From: Salminus brasiliensis
Taxonomy: Eukaryota; Chordata; Actinopteri; Characiformes; Bryconidae
Direction of reading: 5' to 3'
Assembly (NCBI RefSeq): GCF_030463535.1
Contig: NC_132888.1
Coordinates: 9,748,081 to 9,812,080, forward strand
Length of the DNA stretch: 64,000 nt
Shown here: in pieces, positions 1-23,993 of the stretch
Layout of the letters: each line of letters begins with the position of its first letter
How positions within the stretch are numbered: position 1 is the first letter of the stretch
The notes under the pieces: model-generated
Seen by the model: the letters and a program-made list of their open reading frames with translations, nothing else
Told to the model about the DNA's origin: nothing
Databases searched by the model: none
Translations under genes and position numbers: made by a program

Positions 1-453
1 AATGTTCAGGTGATGCTTCTGTGCTAAAAGATACAAATTATTTTTTTACTATATTTGTATACTACAACTAACTACTATATACTTTTTATATTTCTAATAA
101 AAAAAAAAAAAATAAAAAAAATAAAAAAAAAAAAACACTACTGTATTGACAGAAGTATTTTAAAAATAAATCAAATGTTTATTATGAATAATAATCTGCT
201 TCTCATGTAACACCTCATCCCCAACTCATCCTAAAAGTATTGGATAGAGCATCAACCATCATTCCAGAGAACACAGTTCCACTGGTACACAGCTCTGTGC
301 TGGGGGCTTTATACCCCTCTAGCCCCTTAGGACTGACATTAGGCATGGTGCCAATAGGCTGATGTTTATTAGATAGATCGATAGATCTATAATTAATAAA
401 TAAATAAATAAATAAATAGTGGCTGCATGGTGTGAAACAGTCCAGCCTCTTAC
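1..453. repeat. Presumed PPT2 intron with A-rich tract and MITE fragment
   Basis: No PPT2 exon is recognisable here, so this is taken as the intron after coding exon 4. Positions 99-136 are an A-rich tract and 395-418 an (AAAT)n run. Positions about 218-370 are an internal fragment of the commonest dispersed element in the window (compare 47031-47592), recognised by shared strings such as GTATTGGAT.GAGC and GGTGCCAATAGG. Confidence 0.55.
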
Positions 454-1713
454 CATTCCAGAAGTTGCAGATAGAGATCCTTTGACCCCACTGGTTATAG
501 CACAGGCGATAAATGCCTGATTTAATATCTTTCGGGAAGACCTGCTTCAAGTATGAGGTTTCTGTAAAGTGAGGTCATTTTAGGGTAGTGAATTTCCGCA
601 AGCAGAACATGACCCAACATCATAAAATTTAAATGTTGCCTATTAACTCTTAAGGTAGGGGAACTCTTAAATTTAATGGTTGATAATATATACAATTATT
701 ATGTTATTTGCAGTTTTTAAACAGTATTAAAACTACAACAGTCTACCGAACTGTTAATATACACATTATACTGACCTCCATACTGGCCAGCTAGTGGTGA
801 CGACAGAAAGATCAGTGAATGGACATTGTGTTTGGGAAAAGTAGCAAGAAGTCCTCGGCATATCAAACCACCTGCACAAGTAACCCATATAAAAAGACAT
901 GCAAGAAGGTTAGAGGACAATCAGCAGAAAACCTAATATTTTAATACTGATTAATAATGGACATCGTAGGAACTTGGACTGAGGTCGATGTGAAGGATGG
1001 CCGACCTTGTGAGAAGCAAATGAGGTGGATTCCATTCGTGGCCCTTTCCATGATCGGCACTATGGCCTTTTTAAAGCCATCAACCTGCTGCCACAGGGGT
1101 TTGAGGCTGGCCATGTTATCATACAGGTCTATTGTGGTTACATTGGTGCCTGGGTGAGTCTGAAAAGCAAAGTGAAAAAGAGAAGTCAGGAAGTTTCATT
1201 CTGAACTGAAAGCCAGTAAAACAGAACTGGCTGCAGGTTGGAAAAAAATGGCAACTTTAAAGGTGGAGGAAGGGGGGTCCTAATTATCAATTGAAGCCAC
1301 TGTAAAAAGATTTTATTCTAAGTCATTTTCAAGCATTTCTATTGGCCCATTTAATGGTACAAATTGACACAACATAAAGAACAACTACCAGATTCAAACA
1401 GTAATTAAATGAATTGCAAACAACAAGCTGTGGTAGACAGTGGGTTAGATTAACTAAGAATTTAGCAGATTTCTGTAGAGTTTAATCACTGATATGAAGA
1501 GATGCCAAGACCAAGCGAATTGTCAGAGTAGACTGATGTGAACAACAACAAAAAAACACTTGTATATTCTAATAATAAAAATAGCATGTTTTGTTGCAAA
1601 TGCAGGAAAAAGGGTTTGTTTGTTTATATATATATATATAATAAAAAGGTAAAGGTGCACATATTTGTCACTGCACAGCGAAATGTGTCCTCCGCATTTA
1701 ACCCATCTGTGGT

Positions 1714-1794
<81 letters not shown>

Positions 1795-2711
1795 CGGTGG
1801 GCAGCCAACTCCAGCGCCCGGGGAGCAGAGAGCCTTGCCAACTTGCCCGGGAATCGAACCCACAACCCTGTTATCGATAGCCCAGCGCTCTAACTGCTGA
1901 GCCACTAATAATAATAATAATAATAATAATACTAATAAATATATATATATATATATATATATAGGTAAGAAATAAGAGAGAGATACATAGAGAGATAGAT
2001 AGAGATATATTATTTATTTTAATGTCTTTTTTTAACACACATTCACTTCTATTAAAGATAAATGTAGGTTTTTCCCCTCTCCTGTAAAGCTGCAATTTTG
2101 TTGAAACAGCAAAAGATGTTTTATAAGCACTGGGCTGCAGACTTATGTATGCATTTATAAGTACAGGTGGTTATAATTTTGTAGTTTTCTTTAGTTATGC
2201 TATGCCATAAATGTCTTAAAAGTTACTAAAGCAAAACTAACTTTGCAAAAGTATTTATGTTTCATTAATAATTAAAAAAATGAGGGGATGTTTTATTTTA
2301 TATATTTTAATATTTAACTAGGGAAAATAGTGGTAAACCTAAAACAGCAGGTCTTGTTGAGGATCTCAATTTGACTTGTAAAGGTTATTTAGTAATCATT
2401 CCATGTGAAATCATTGCTTATAGAGATGTTAAATGCTGCAGAGGTCTTGTTCCCATCACCTTTGAACAATTATCTATCTTTATCTAGAACAGAGCATTTC
2501 ACACCAAACCACCCCCAATTACTTAGTCTTCATTAACCAAAAATTGCAGGACTAGCAAATTAGTGTTTCTCACCTGACTGATAAAACGCCCCAGCTTCAT
2601 AAACTGCTTGGGTCCATCAAACAGTCCATGGACAATGATGACTGGACGATAGCCAGTGGCAGCAGCCAGCACAAAGAGGCAAAGCACACAGTGTAGGAAA
2701 ACCCTGCTCAT
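454..2711 (-). CDS. ppt2: PPT2-like palmitoyl-protein thioesterase, 5' part (gene runs off left edge)
   Basis: Lysosomal alpha/beta-hydrolase that cleaves thioester-linked acyl groups (PPT2 prefers acyl-CoA-like substrates). Four coding exons read on the minus strand: 2711-2574, 1159-1006, 871-776 and 561-454. All splice sites are GT-AG and the frame stays open. Exon 1 starts at the ATG at 2711 and gives a signal peptide (about residues 1-20, hydrophobic core [11 protein letters not shown]), followed by the VIIVHGLFD oxyanion-side motif. Exon 2 carries THPGTNVT and IDLYDN. The nucleophile motif CFSQGG (Ser about 96) spans the exon 2/3 junction. Exon 3 has [10 protein letters not shown] and exon 4 has LCYNQWGQ, both close to vertebrate PPT2. 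Only about 165 of roughly 300 residues are present; the catalytic Asp and His should lie left of position 1. The exon 2 donor (GTCGGC) is weak. Teleosts can have several ppt2 copies and I cannot say which this is. Identification is by recognition of the family sequence. Confidence 0.9.
1646..1907 (-). repeat. tRNA-derived SINE (family S1), with CA microsatellite
   Basis: Lies in PPT2 intron 1. It is the reverse complement of the copy at 4608-4932 and shares the internal block about ACTCCAGCGCCCGGGGAGCAG and the B-box-like region GGGAATCGAACCCACAACC (minus-strand GGTTCGATTCC type). A pure CA tract (about 1717-1793) sits at the place where the other copies have short GT runs, so the microsatellite probably grew inside the SINE. 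The copy is flanked on the right by ATT and TA tracts (1905-1962). Confidence 0.8.
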
Positions 2712-3010
2712 TCCTGATATTAAAACATATACCCACTCTCAGGAGACTCAAATCTGAGTAGCTTCTCCTCTGTCTGTAGCGGATTTAACTCTAGCACTCT
2801 TGATGCTCTGAAAATAAAACCTGGAGGAGTAAAAGGCTAATTCTCAGTTTGAGCTGGTAGACGGTTCCTCTTCTTCTTCTTTTAACTCGTTTCAGATCTG
2901 AAGTCAGAGGCCACTTCCTTTAACAGCTAATAAGACGTGGTACCGCGCTTTATGTGTCCCATCACAGCTCAGGCCTCCTTCTCGCGTCTACGTCACTAAT
3001 TGTAGGTCTG
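2712..3010 (-). promoter_or_regulatory. PPT2 5' UTR and probable promoter
   Basis: The DNA upstream of the PPT2 ATG (minus strand) is locally richer in GC and CpG around 2935-3000, for example CTCGCGTCTACGTCAC at 2981-2996, which holds a CRE-like ACGTCA. There is no TATA box at an obvious distance. The transcription start is not defined by sequence alone. Confidence 0.4.
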
Positions 3011-4792
3011 TGAGGGTTGTGTGCTAACTAAGCGAGATTGACCTGCGCGTATTTGCATATATTTGCATAAAATCGTTGTTACCAAAAGTTTTTTTTCTTC
3101 CATTAAACATAATAAAGTTTTTTTTTCCCTTATCCTGTAAAGTTGATATTTTAAAGGAACAGTAAATATATGATGTGATATGTGGGCTATGTCTTATATG
3201 CACTTGGCTGCAGACTCGTATAAGCATTTCTGGGTGCAGGTGCTTTCTTTAAAATATTATTAAAAATATTAAATATTTAAATTGATATTTAAATCATAAA
3301 TTATAGTAAATTATTTATGTATTTTTTAATTGAGTGAATTATTTGTTAAGATTGAAGGGACTTATTGATAAATAGAAACGTTTTTTGTTTCTCAATTGTT
3401 GGAATAATTTCATAAATTGAGTGAGAGATTTATTATTTTTATTTATTATTTATTTAATTGAGGGAACAATTTATTAGATGAGGGAACTGTTTGCAAGATA
3501 GAATTAACGATTTATTTAGCTGTGTGAATGATTAATTAAATTGAGGGAATATTTATTATTTTTCTACCGTGATTGTTTTCAGGACCTCTGCACATTCTGT
3601 AGCAAAGGGCCCCTAGATGAGACGATGGTTGGCCCACGAGAAAGTGTGGAAGATTGATTTATTGGTTTATAATTAATTTTACAGTAGACTTTAGTAGAAT
3701 TAAACTTGTGATTTTTTAAAATTATTACTATATTTATTAATTTATTAATTCATTTATTATTATTTGTATTTACGGGACACTTATTATGTGAAAGCGATAT
3801 TTCTGTGCTTTTATTTTGTCGGGTGGCGGCAGGACGAACTCGGAAGTCAATAAGGCACAGTGGAGAAAGCGTGAGCGGCCAGTGCTGAAGAGTTAATGTA
3901 CCTGTTAAGGCTTTTGCTTTAAATCACAGCTCATGCAACGCTTTTTATTTTTATTAACAGCTCAAATATGACCGCGACCACGAGATAGAGCTGGCTGTTA
4001 ATGTGAGGGTAGCAGAGGCAGAGACATTTGCAGTGCCCAACCTCAGCTGGACAGCAGCTAGCTAGCCTGGCTAACTGCTAGCGTTATCCAACCTGAGCTG
4101 TTGATGCTCCCTGTTTTCTCACACTGGGGGAAAACCAGGTAAACCCAGGCTTTAACCAGGTAAAGTTAGTCCTGTTTAACTAGCTACTTGTTAGACTAGA
4201 CTACAGTCACAGTGGTAGCTGTGCTGTTTGTTGGGGCTGGTTGTAGTCAGCCAGCCATGGTGGTAGAGTCAGCTAGTTAGCCAGCACTAGCTATGTTTAT
4301 TAGGAGCTCTGCATGATTCATTTACACTGTTGTACTTCTAGGATTAAATTTAACTTTCCTTTTAGTCATTAAAACGTTTAAAAGGAATAATTTAGTATGG
4401 TTTACCCAGGACATTAGATTGTTATCTTGGGTTACATTTAATTAGAGAAAGGATAAGTAGTTACAAACCAGCTTCTAACCAGAAATGCAAAGTAGTGTGC
4501 AAATTAAAAAAGTGCAAAAGTAAGGTGCAGTTGATTTTAGTATAATGAGGTTAAGTTTAAGTGTTAGGTAATTAAATAGAGAAAATAAGTGCAGTATATG
4601 TAAACAGTGGGCAGTGGTGGCTCAGCGGTTAGAGCGCCGGGATATTGATAACAGGGTTGTGGGTTCGATTCCTGGGCTTGGCAAGCTGCCACTGTTGGGC
4701 CCTTGAGCAAGGCCCTTTACCCTCTCTGCTCCCCGGGCGCTGGAGTTGGCTGCCCACCGCTCTGGGTGTGTGTGTGTACTCACTGCCTCTAA

Positions 4793-4850
<58 letters not shown>

Positions 4851-5265
4851 AGTGTGTGTTCACTACCAGAGATGGGTTAAATGCGGAGGACACATCACTG
4901 CTGTGCAGTGACAAATACGCGCACCTTTAGAATTAAACAGATAAGTCTGAAGTGAACCGTGTGCATAGGGGATGAATGAGGAGATAAATAGCAACGGAGT
5001 GCATATTAGGAAGTGAATATAAGTGAATATTGGGGTAGTTTTTGGTTTGGTGTCTGACATATTAGTTGCCTGAAATGCTGGTGGTACGAGACTAATATAG
5101 CCAACAAATCAGTGATGCACAAAACGGTTAAAAAATGTGCAAATTTGGGAAAAATGTGCAAATTTGATTTTAAAATTTTTTCCTGTGTCTGAAATGTATA
5201 AATATTAATGAAAGGACACTTTATATGGTTGGCAAGGTTAACATTCAAGCCAATGTGTTGCAGCT
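3011..5265. other. PPT2-DHX16 intergenic region, DHX16 upstream DNA
   Basis: From 3240 to 3790 the DNA is AT-rich with no coding signal. From about 3820 to 4140 it is less AT-rich, with a GGCGGC stretch and an ETS-like CGGAAGT (3840-3846). An exon-like stretch ends at AACCAG followed by GTAAAC at 4139; this could be an untranslated first exon of DHX16 spliced to the acceptor CCTTCAG just before the ATG at 5284. From 4608 to 4932 there is a SINE (separate entry). From 4933 to 5265 I see nothing specific. Confidence 0.4.
4608..4932 (+). repeat. tRNA-derived SINE (family S1), with GT microsatellite
   Basis: This is the best copy of family S1. The tRNA-like head has an A box (GTGGCTCAGCGGTTAGAG, 4616-4633) and a B box (GGGTTCGATTCC, 4661-4672). 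The body is TGGGCCCTTGAGCAAGGCCC, then a GT tract (about 4796-4848), and the tail contains GGGTTAAATGCGGAGGACAC. Related copies lie at 1646-1907, 18085-18230 and 44224-44490 (all reversed). It is not a functional tRNA gene, because it lacks a foldable acceptor/anticodon structure and continues into the SINE body. Confidence 0.85.
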
Positions 5266-5283
5266 GTGCGCCCTGCCTTCAGC

Positions 5284-17562
<12,279 letters not shown>

Positions 17563-17740
17563 ACTGAAAAGTATTGTGTGTGTAAGAAGTGAGCTGTTAT
17601 GTATTCCTGTACAATACGGCGATGCTCATAAATCTGGCTCAACCTTGTAATTACTTACTAAATAACGTTGAGTGAAGAACCTTTCCTTAAATTCGGTTTA
17701 TGTTACTTGAATTTGTATGCCCATGTGTTTGGAGGAAAAG

Positions 17741-17790
17741 AATATATTTTTGAATACATGTTCCTATGTCTTGTGTGTGTGTGTTTTATT
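17741..17790 (+). promoter_or_regulatory. Probable DHX16 polyadenylation region (non-canonical hexamers)
   Basis: AATATA at 17741-17746 and AATACA at 17753-17758, about 180-190 nt past the stop codon, are followed by the GT-rich TTGTGTGTGTGTGTTTTATT. No AATAAA occurs between 17563 and 17800, so a variant signal is the best reading. Confidence 0.45.
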
Positions 17791-20336
17791 TTTATTTTGT
17801 TTTTAAATAATTTTGTACCTCTTTAAAATTATTTAAAGTGCACCAGAATTTAAAATAGAAGTTTCAGTAGCAGGGAAATTTCACGTTAAACAGTATGCCA
17901 AGTTAAATATAAAAAAAATAGGAAAGGTGTTTAATCATTCACTACTTTGTTGATTATTACCCTTGTAGTTTCACCTTTCACCAATTGAGTCTAACGGACA
18001 AAATACAGTACAATAGAACCCAGCAGACACTACACTGGGAGAGGAAATAGTAAATCTTACCTAAGGCCTAATGTTATACCCATTGCACAGGATTTAGCCT
18101 CTGCATTTAACCCATTGGTGGGTTACACACTTGTATTAGGGAATAGGGCCAGTGAGCGCACACACACCCAGAGTGGTGGGCAGTTACCTCAGTGCCTGGG
18201 GAGCAACTGAATTTGACTTTGAGGGAAGAGAAAGGACTGTCCCTGCACTCCTTTTGCCTCCGGATCCTGCCAGTTCAAGGGCTTAAACCATCCACCTTCC
18301 AGACCCAGTTCAGGGGCTTAAACCATCCACCTTCCAGACCCAGTCCTGTTTCACAAACCTTAAGGCCACAGTTGCTCCTGATAATAATAATAAGAGGATG
18401 TATTATTTTTGCAGTGTTTGACTGTCAAACAAACAGGACTGCTGTGCCACCATATCACACTCTTGGCTCCTGAGTCTGAAGACAGTGTGGATAGAAAAGT
18501 CTATTACAATAAAATACAGCAGGTACAGCACTGCGTACAAAATAAGAAATGGAACCCAACAGACACTAATTTGAAGAGGAAATAGTAACTTTTACCTCAG
18601 ACTGAATGTTGGATTAGTAAGTAAGTATTATTAAGCCATCAGCTTCTAGCTTTTGTTGCTGGATGCTATCAAATCCTCACATTAAAGCTCCAAAATCTAG
18701 TAGAAAGCCTTTGATGTACAGACAGTTACTCCAACAAAAGCAAGATAAACTGTTTGAAAGAAACAATGAATGAACAAGTGTCCCAGTACTTTTGTCCATA
18801 TAGTGTATTTTGCCCCCCTCCCACACACAAACACACTTTGCCCCCACTTGCTGTTGGTTTAGGGGCTTGAACCAGCAACCTTCCGGGCCCAATCCTGTTT
18901 CTCAGATCTTTAGGCCATGGTTGCCCTTGGTGCTTAAAAGGATGCGGTTACAGAAGCCTATTAAAACATCTGAAATGCCTGTTTCTGTAATACAAAACCA
19001 AACAAACCAGAGTGATCCTACGTGACCAGATGGAGGAACCTGCTACATTTAGACTGCTAAGGCCAACTGTTACTTAGTTTAGGGGTCAGAGATGACCATA
19101 CTGTCTTCCTTGAGAAGCTTCATTGTTTATTGTTCAACATTTCACACAAAGGTGGCTTCTTCTGAAAAGCATTAATGGGGTATATTGGTATACTGTTTCA
19201 GAGGCTGGGTTCATTCAAAGCAGTTGATGTGCAGAATTTCAGAACATTGCTGAACCATGTTTCACAAACCCCTGAGTCATTATTTTACAGTGTTTGACTA
19301 TCAAACAAACATGCTTCTTGTGCCATCATATCACACTCTTGGCTCTGGAGTCTGTGGTCAGTGTGAACGGAAGAGTCTACAACGGAAAACGAGAAGGATA
19401 CCACACCACATACAAATTAAGAAACAGAACCTATGGTGCGTGGACCCACAGGTTTTATCCGGTTCATGCAAACTCTGTGCGATTACAGATAAGTAGGTAT
19501 GTAGCCTACTATAATGTATGCGTGAAGGTTCAGAGACTACCTGGACCAGTCCAACAGGTCTAACATGTAGGTGGGGGGAGGTAAGAAAGGTGATGATTAG
19601 CACAGGAGAGAGGGAGGGAGGAGGACATAACATCAAGGTCTGATACGCAGAGAATGAGTTTAGAATGAGGTGAGGAGAGCTGAAATACACAAGGGTCTGG
19701 TTCTGCCACTTTACTGGCTTGGCCAGTGACGAGGAGATGTACAGCTAGACCGGAGTTCGTGTTGTGCACTGGCAGAGCTAAGCGAGCTTGGACTGTACAT
19801 GAGGATTTAAACCTCCACAGGTAAGAACAGTGCTAACATCCTCTAAGCTTACCTCTTTTCTCTGAAAAGGCTGGTTTCTTAAACTGGACACGGTTTCAGG
19901 AAACTGGACAATGAACTGAAATGTGATAGTTAGAGGTGTGCAGAACCTTCGCCTACTAAGAGTGGCATGGTTGTGAATGTGTGTTAACTTTGCCCTGAAT
20001 AGGGATGTTTAATATAAAGGGTCATACAAACATAGACTCTTCACTGAATACACAGAGAAAGACCTGCACATGCAAACTGAATCACAGACTGCTTCTTAAC
20101 ATCATGCAGACACCTTTGGACAGCCTTTTGCCATTACTGACCGTTCTATCATTTATGTTGTGGCTCAGGACTTAAATAAAATGGTGATATTTACTATGAT
20201 GGCTACAATATTTAGAATAATTAGGTGCTTATCTTGTCAAAGCAAGTATCCATCACAAAAATACAAGAATCAAACTGAGTCCATGGTGACATCTGTGAAC
20301 TGATGACATTGCTGATGGCTAACGTACAGTATAACC

Positions 20337-20528
20337 TTATGAGATCTTTAACATATGAGGTCCTTGAGGAACTTTTGGAGATTCGTCAGTTTGAACATGT
20401 GGAGGAACATCTTTGGGTGCTTTGAGGAACTTTCAAGTAAAGATTTGTAGAAGAAAATGGTTCCTTAAACGGTTCCTATACAGTTTTAGACTGAAGAATC
20501 TCCAGACGTTCCTCAATGATCTCATACT
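20337..20528. repeat. Hairpin (fold-back) MITE-like element
   Basis: The arm 20337-20392 (TGAGATC..GAGGAACTTTTGGAGATTCGTCAGT) and the arm about 20488-20528 (ACTGAAGAATCTCCAGACGTTCCTC..GATCTCA) are imperfect inverted repeats, giving a stem of roughly 40 bp around a 100-nt loop. There is no coding capacity. Confidence 0.55.
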
Positions 20529-21595
20529 TTTAACAATGCAGAGACCTAGTATTGTTCCCTTCCTCAAAACAGACTCAGTCTTAACCGGTCTTAAACCAGT
20601 TCTAATCTGTCAATGAGGCAAATACCAGCAGGCTATTACTGTTAGAAAGGATTACTGACTGCACCAAGGCTTAAAAATGCTTATACTATACCAAAACAGC
20701 ATTAAGCCACACTCACCACACACACAGTTAAAATATTCTTTGAAATACTCATACCTTAATGGCTAAAGCAGAAATAAAAGTAACTTCCAAAAACAACAAA
20801 AAAGGGTACCTGGCCTAAAACCCTCAGGTATTAAGTCCCATATAGAATTATATAGCCCGCCTACATCCAGTATCAACAGTGCCTTGAAAAAATATTCAAC
20901 ACCCTTAAAAGCTATCAACATCATCTGATACACGTTTTGTGCCTATCACTATTTATACTGTGACCTTGAATGCTAACAAGTTTGGCAAATTTGCAGCTGG
21001 TTGCTCAGGTTGGTTAGATGACCTTGTCGTGGTAAGATTCCGGTCCTGAATTTGACTGGCCCACTGCAGGATATATACACCTGCAGTCACTCGGGTGTTA
21101 CTCTGGTTTTTATTTTTTAGATCACTTCAGAAAGTTGAACTTTTAAGTCAGTGTCTTAGCAGATGAACACAGGTTCTCTTGAGCATTTGCTCTATCTATT
21201 TCTCCTCCAAAGGAACACAATTCGTTATTCTTGATAGTAAAAAGCCTGGCCCGTATGATTCTGCCACCACCACACTTCACACAGGAATAGTATTTCTTGA
21301 GGTGTGAGCAGAGTTAGGCCACCATATCTGAATTTTGATCAGGATTCTTGATTCCATCAGAAAACAAAACCCATACCTGGACCCACACCTAGTTGGGTCC
21401 TGTACGTTTATGGCCCTTCATCTTGCTTTTTTCTTCATGAGTCATGGCTTGTGTCACTGTCCCATACATACCAGTTTTAGGCAGAGCTCCTGATGCTGTT
21501 GAGCACTGATTAGCTCATTAGAAGTGTTTTCTGGCCTGACTCGCCTTCAAACCACTAGTTTGCTTGTTTGCCAGTTGATTAGGCTGGATTTGGGA

Positions 21596-21639
<44 letters not shown>

Positions 21640-21734
21640 TGCACTTTTACTCATACTTTCAAGAGAAAACTAACTTTGTCATCACATATTTTCACATTAC
21701 GTTCACAGCAGACTGGCATTAAACTGCCAACAAC

Positions 21735-22130
21735 TACACTATTTGGGCAAAAGTATTGGGACACCTGCTTATTCATTGTTTTCTTCTTTAGTCAAGGGTT
21801 GTTTTTCCTGCTTTTGTTGGAGTACCTGTTTCTACTGTCCAGGGAAGAAGGGATAAAGCATTGAAGCATTGCTGTGAGATCTGATTGCATTCAGTGACAA
21901 GAAAGTTAGTGAGGTCAGGATGTTGGATGATCACCACAAAAAGTATTGGATGGAGCACCATCATCCCAGAGAACACAGGTCCACTGCTCCACAGCTCAGT
22001 GTGGGGGGCTGCTCATCCCTCTAGACCACACCTGACATGGTACCAATAGGTGCATGTTTATCTGCTCCAGAGAGTCCTATTTTAATGGCAGAACTTCTCT
22101 AGAGGAATTAGGCAAGCTGTGCAAAAAACA
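21735..22130 (+). repeat. Dispersed MITE-like element, family M1
   Basis: Begins CACTATTTGGGCAAAAGTATTGGGACACCTGC, the family's characteristic terminus, and continues through the shared internal blocks TTGCATTCAGTGAC, GTATTGGATGGAGCACCAT and TGGTACCAATAGG. Same family as 218-370, 36340-36640, 47031-47592, 52130-52466 and 60500-61018. Confidence 0.75.
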
Positions 22131-23054
22131 ATGCATTATTTTGACATGCTTTCCACTTAAGAGGCAATTGTGGCTCTGTTAGGACTGTCATATGCTTTGT
22201 GTAAGGGTGGAGCTTACAATTATTAATAATTATGCAAGGATCATACATCAGGTTTTCTTCAAAATATCTGCTTTTAGGCTTTAAAAAAATTCAGTGTAAA
22301 AGCATACACTGTTCACAGTGAAACCATTGGGTCCTATTCACCAACCGTTCCTCTTAAAACCCACCCAGTTTTCTTGAAAATTCTGACATTTCTCAATATT
22401 TCCTTATTTCCAATGTTCTGCTACAGAAATTGGTGAATGAGGCACATTTATTAGAAAATTGTCTGTAATATATCAAATCCAGAAAAGCAGTGCAGGTCTG
22501 GAAATTAATACCAAAAGGTATTAATTTCCTCACAAAAATACTTGCAAAGGTCTTTTAAAAATAAGGAAAAATTAAAATAATGATGGATTTCGTGTAATGT
22601 AACTTACCAAAATATCATGTAACCATAACAGCTGCTGTTACCAAGAGGCTAGCGTCGCTTCCTGAAAGACTAGTCTATAAGCCTTTAGCATTTAAATGGC
22701 TGTTGTGTAGTAGTACTTTCAATCAGGCTTCAAAGGCGGCCTAATAGCCACACTTCTTACATTTAGAGTGACCTCTAGTAATCAGCTTTGGATTACTGTG
22801 TAAAACAGGAAGTTTAAAAAACTACTGATTGTAAACAAAAACAAAAAAGTGAGGATAACAGATGATACCATCATGAAGAGCCTAAGATAAATCTCAGATT
22901 CTTTAAATAATGTGTTACGAAAATGACAAACTGTGTCCAAACTGTGCCACTGACAGCCTATCACTTGATCTTCTTTAACAGGCTGCTGGCTGCTCCAGCT
23001 TTCCTGAACACTTCACTCATTCTTCTGTCCTCCTGAACTCTTAAGCTATCTGCC

Positions 23055-23993
23055 ATGACTGACAACAGAGAGAGAAGAAGTGGAGAAGGAGGACCAGGGA
23101 ACCTGAAACCCAACGTCAAACCACAGTATGACCAGAAGGCCAAAAACCAACAAGAGGCACAGGAGAAGCCCAGAAAAAGTGACAAGCCCCCTCGGAGAAG
23201 CCGAAGCAGTGATTCGGAGCGCCGCGGCAGACGAAGGGAGCGAGGAGAAAGGAGGGAGCGGGGTCGAAGTGAAGAGGGACGGCGCCGTGGCCGGGACCGT
23301 AACAGGGATGGCAAAGGTCAAGAGAAATATCCAGAAGACAACTTGGACGACACAGAGTGTCCTGTGTGCTTCTGCTCTTATGACAATGTCTTTAAGGCCC
23401 CTAAGTTGCTGGCCTGCGGCCACACCTTTTGCTTGGAATGCCTGGCACGCATCAACGTCACCTCAGCAGAAATCAAGACGCTCTCCTGCCCCGTGTGCCG
23501 GGAGCTGACTGAAATACGGCATGGACGAGATCTCCCACAGCTCGGTAACAACGAGGACATTTTCCGCAAGCTGCCCCCTCAGATGCAGAAGGCGCAATCA
23601 GTGCGCTTTGAGCGCAGCAAGGGCAAACTTGTCCTCAAGAAGCCTCCTCCAGGAAGTAGACCCAGCAAGAAGAGCCTACATTTGCAAGGTTTTAAAAAGC
23701 AGCAGAGGGAAGTGCAGCCAAGTCAAGATTTGCCCTCTGGGGTAATGGAGGAAGGCCTTGCTGCGGTCACCATAATCAATGTGGGGAGACCTCCAAACAG
23801 GGTGAGAGGACGCATGGGACGGGTCTTCCAGTCCAACCACTGCTACTATGCTCTAGTGGGCTCCATCATAGTAGTAACTGTGGCACTGATGATAGTGGGC
23901 ATTTTGAGCTTTGTCGTGATGCCTAACATGACAATCGCTGAACGTCCACCACAACCAGGAAGCGATTTCCACCCTAACCACACTGACGGATAG
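23055..23993 (+). CDS. Membrane-anchored RING-type E3 ubiquitin ligase, RNF183/RNF223/RNF225 family
   Basis: 312 aa in one coding exon. Residues 1-95 form a highly charged, Arg/Ser/Glu-rich, probably disordered head. A C3HC4 RING follows: C102, C105, C121, H123, C126, C129, C145 and C148, in the signature ECPVCF..YDNVF..PKLL.CGHTFCLECL shared by RNF183, RNF223 and RNF225. A basic linker (about 180-260) is followed by one strong transmembrane helix at about 264-288 and a short 24-residue tail. The C-terminal anchor fits known family members, which sit in endomembranes with the RING facing the cytosol. The start ATG is at 23055; an AG acceptor (TTCTTTAACAG) ends at 22981, so the 5' UTR probably splices there from an upstream exon. 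Which family member it is cannot be settled by eye; RNF225 is my first guess from the RING wording. Confidence 0.88.
   Translation: MTDNRERRSGEGGPGNLKPNVKPQYDQKAKNQQEAQEKPRKSDKPPRRSRSSDSERRGRRRERGERRERGRSEEGRRRGRDRNRDGKGQEKYPEDNLDDTECPVCFCSYDNVFKAPKLLACGHTFCLECLARINVTSAEIKTLSCPVCRELTEIRHGRDLPQLGNNEDIFRKLPPQMQKAQSVRFERSKGKLVLKKPPPGSRPSKKSLHLQGFKKQQREVQPSQDLPSGVMEEGLAAVTIINVGRPPNRVRGRMGRVFQSNHCYYALVGSIIVVTVALMIVGILSFVVMPNMTIAERPPQPGSDFHPNHTDG

Larger units (their letters stand above)
17800..22980. other. Intergenic repeat-rich region between DHX16 and the RING gene
   Basis: No gene is supported here. The contents I can see are: S1 SINE remnants at 18085-18230 and 18820-18925 (reversed); an old dispersed repeat present as two diverged copies (about 18405-18590 and 19285-19460); an M1 MITE end, reversed, at 18643-18808; a hairpin element at 20337-20528; a Tc1-like start (CAGTGCCTTGAAAAAATATTC) at 20879; a TA microsatellite at 21598-21634; a long M1 copy at 21735-22130; and a perfect 30-bp hairpin at 22500-22529. 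At 19820 a donor-like CCACAG followed by GTAAGAAC could end an untranslated first exon for the RING gene, but this is weak. Confidence 0.5.

Noticed and set aside
1523-1905. Overlapping ORFs of Val-Cys or Thr-His repeats on both strands
   Set aside because: They are translations of a CA/GT microsatellite within a SINE; the same applies at 4645-4911 and 39140-39385.
4615-4690. Possible tRNA gene (A and B boxes present)
   Set aside because: The boxes belong to a repeated SINE head (also at 1646-1907 and 44224-44490); there is no complete cloverleaf or Pol III terminator at tRNA length.
19257-19563. ORF with protein-like wording (SVVSVNGRVYNGKREGYHTTYK)
   Set aside because: The same DNA recurs in diverged form at 18405-18590 without an open frame, so it is a dispersed repeat.
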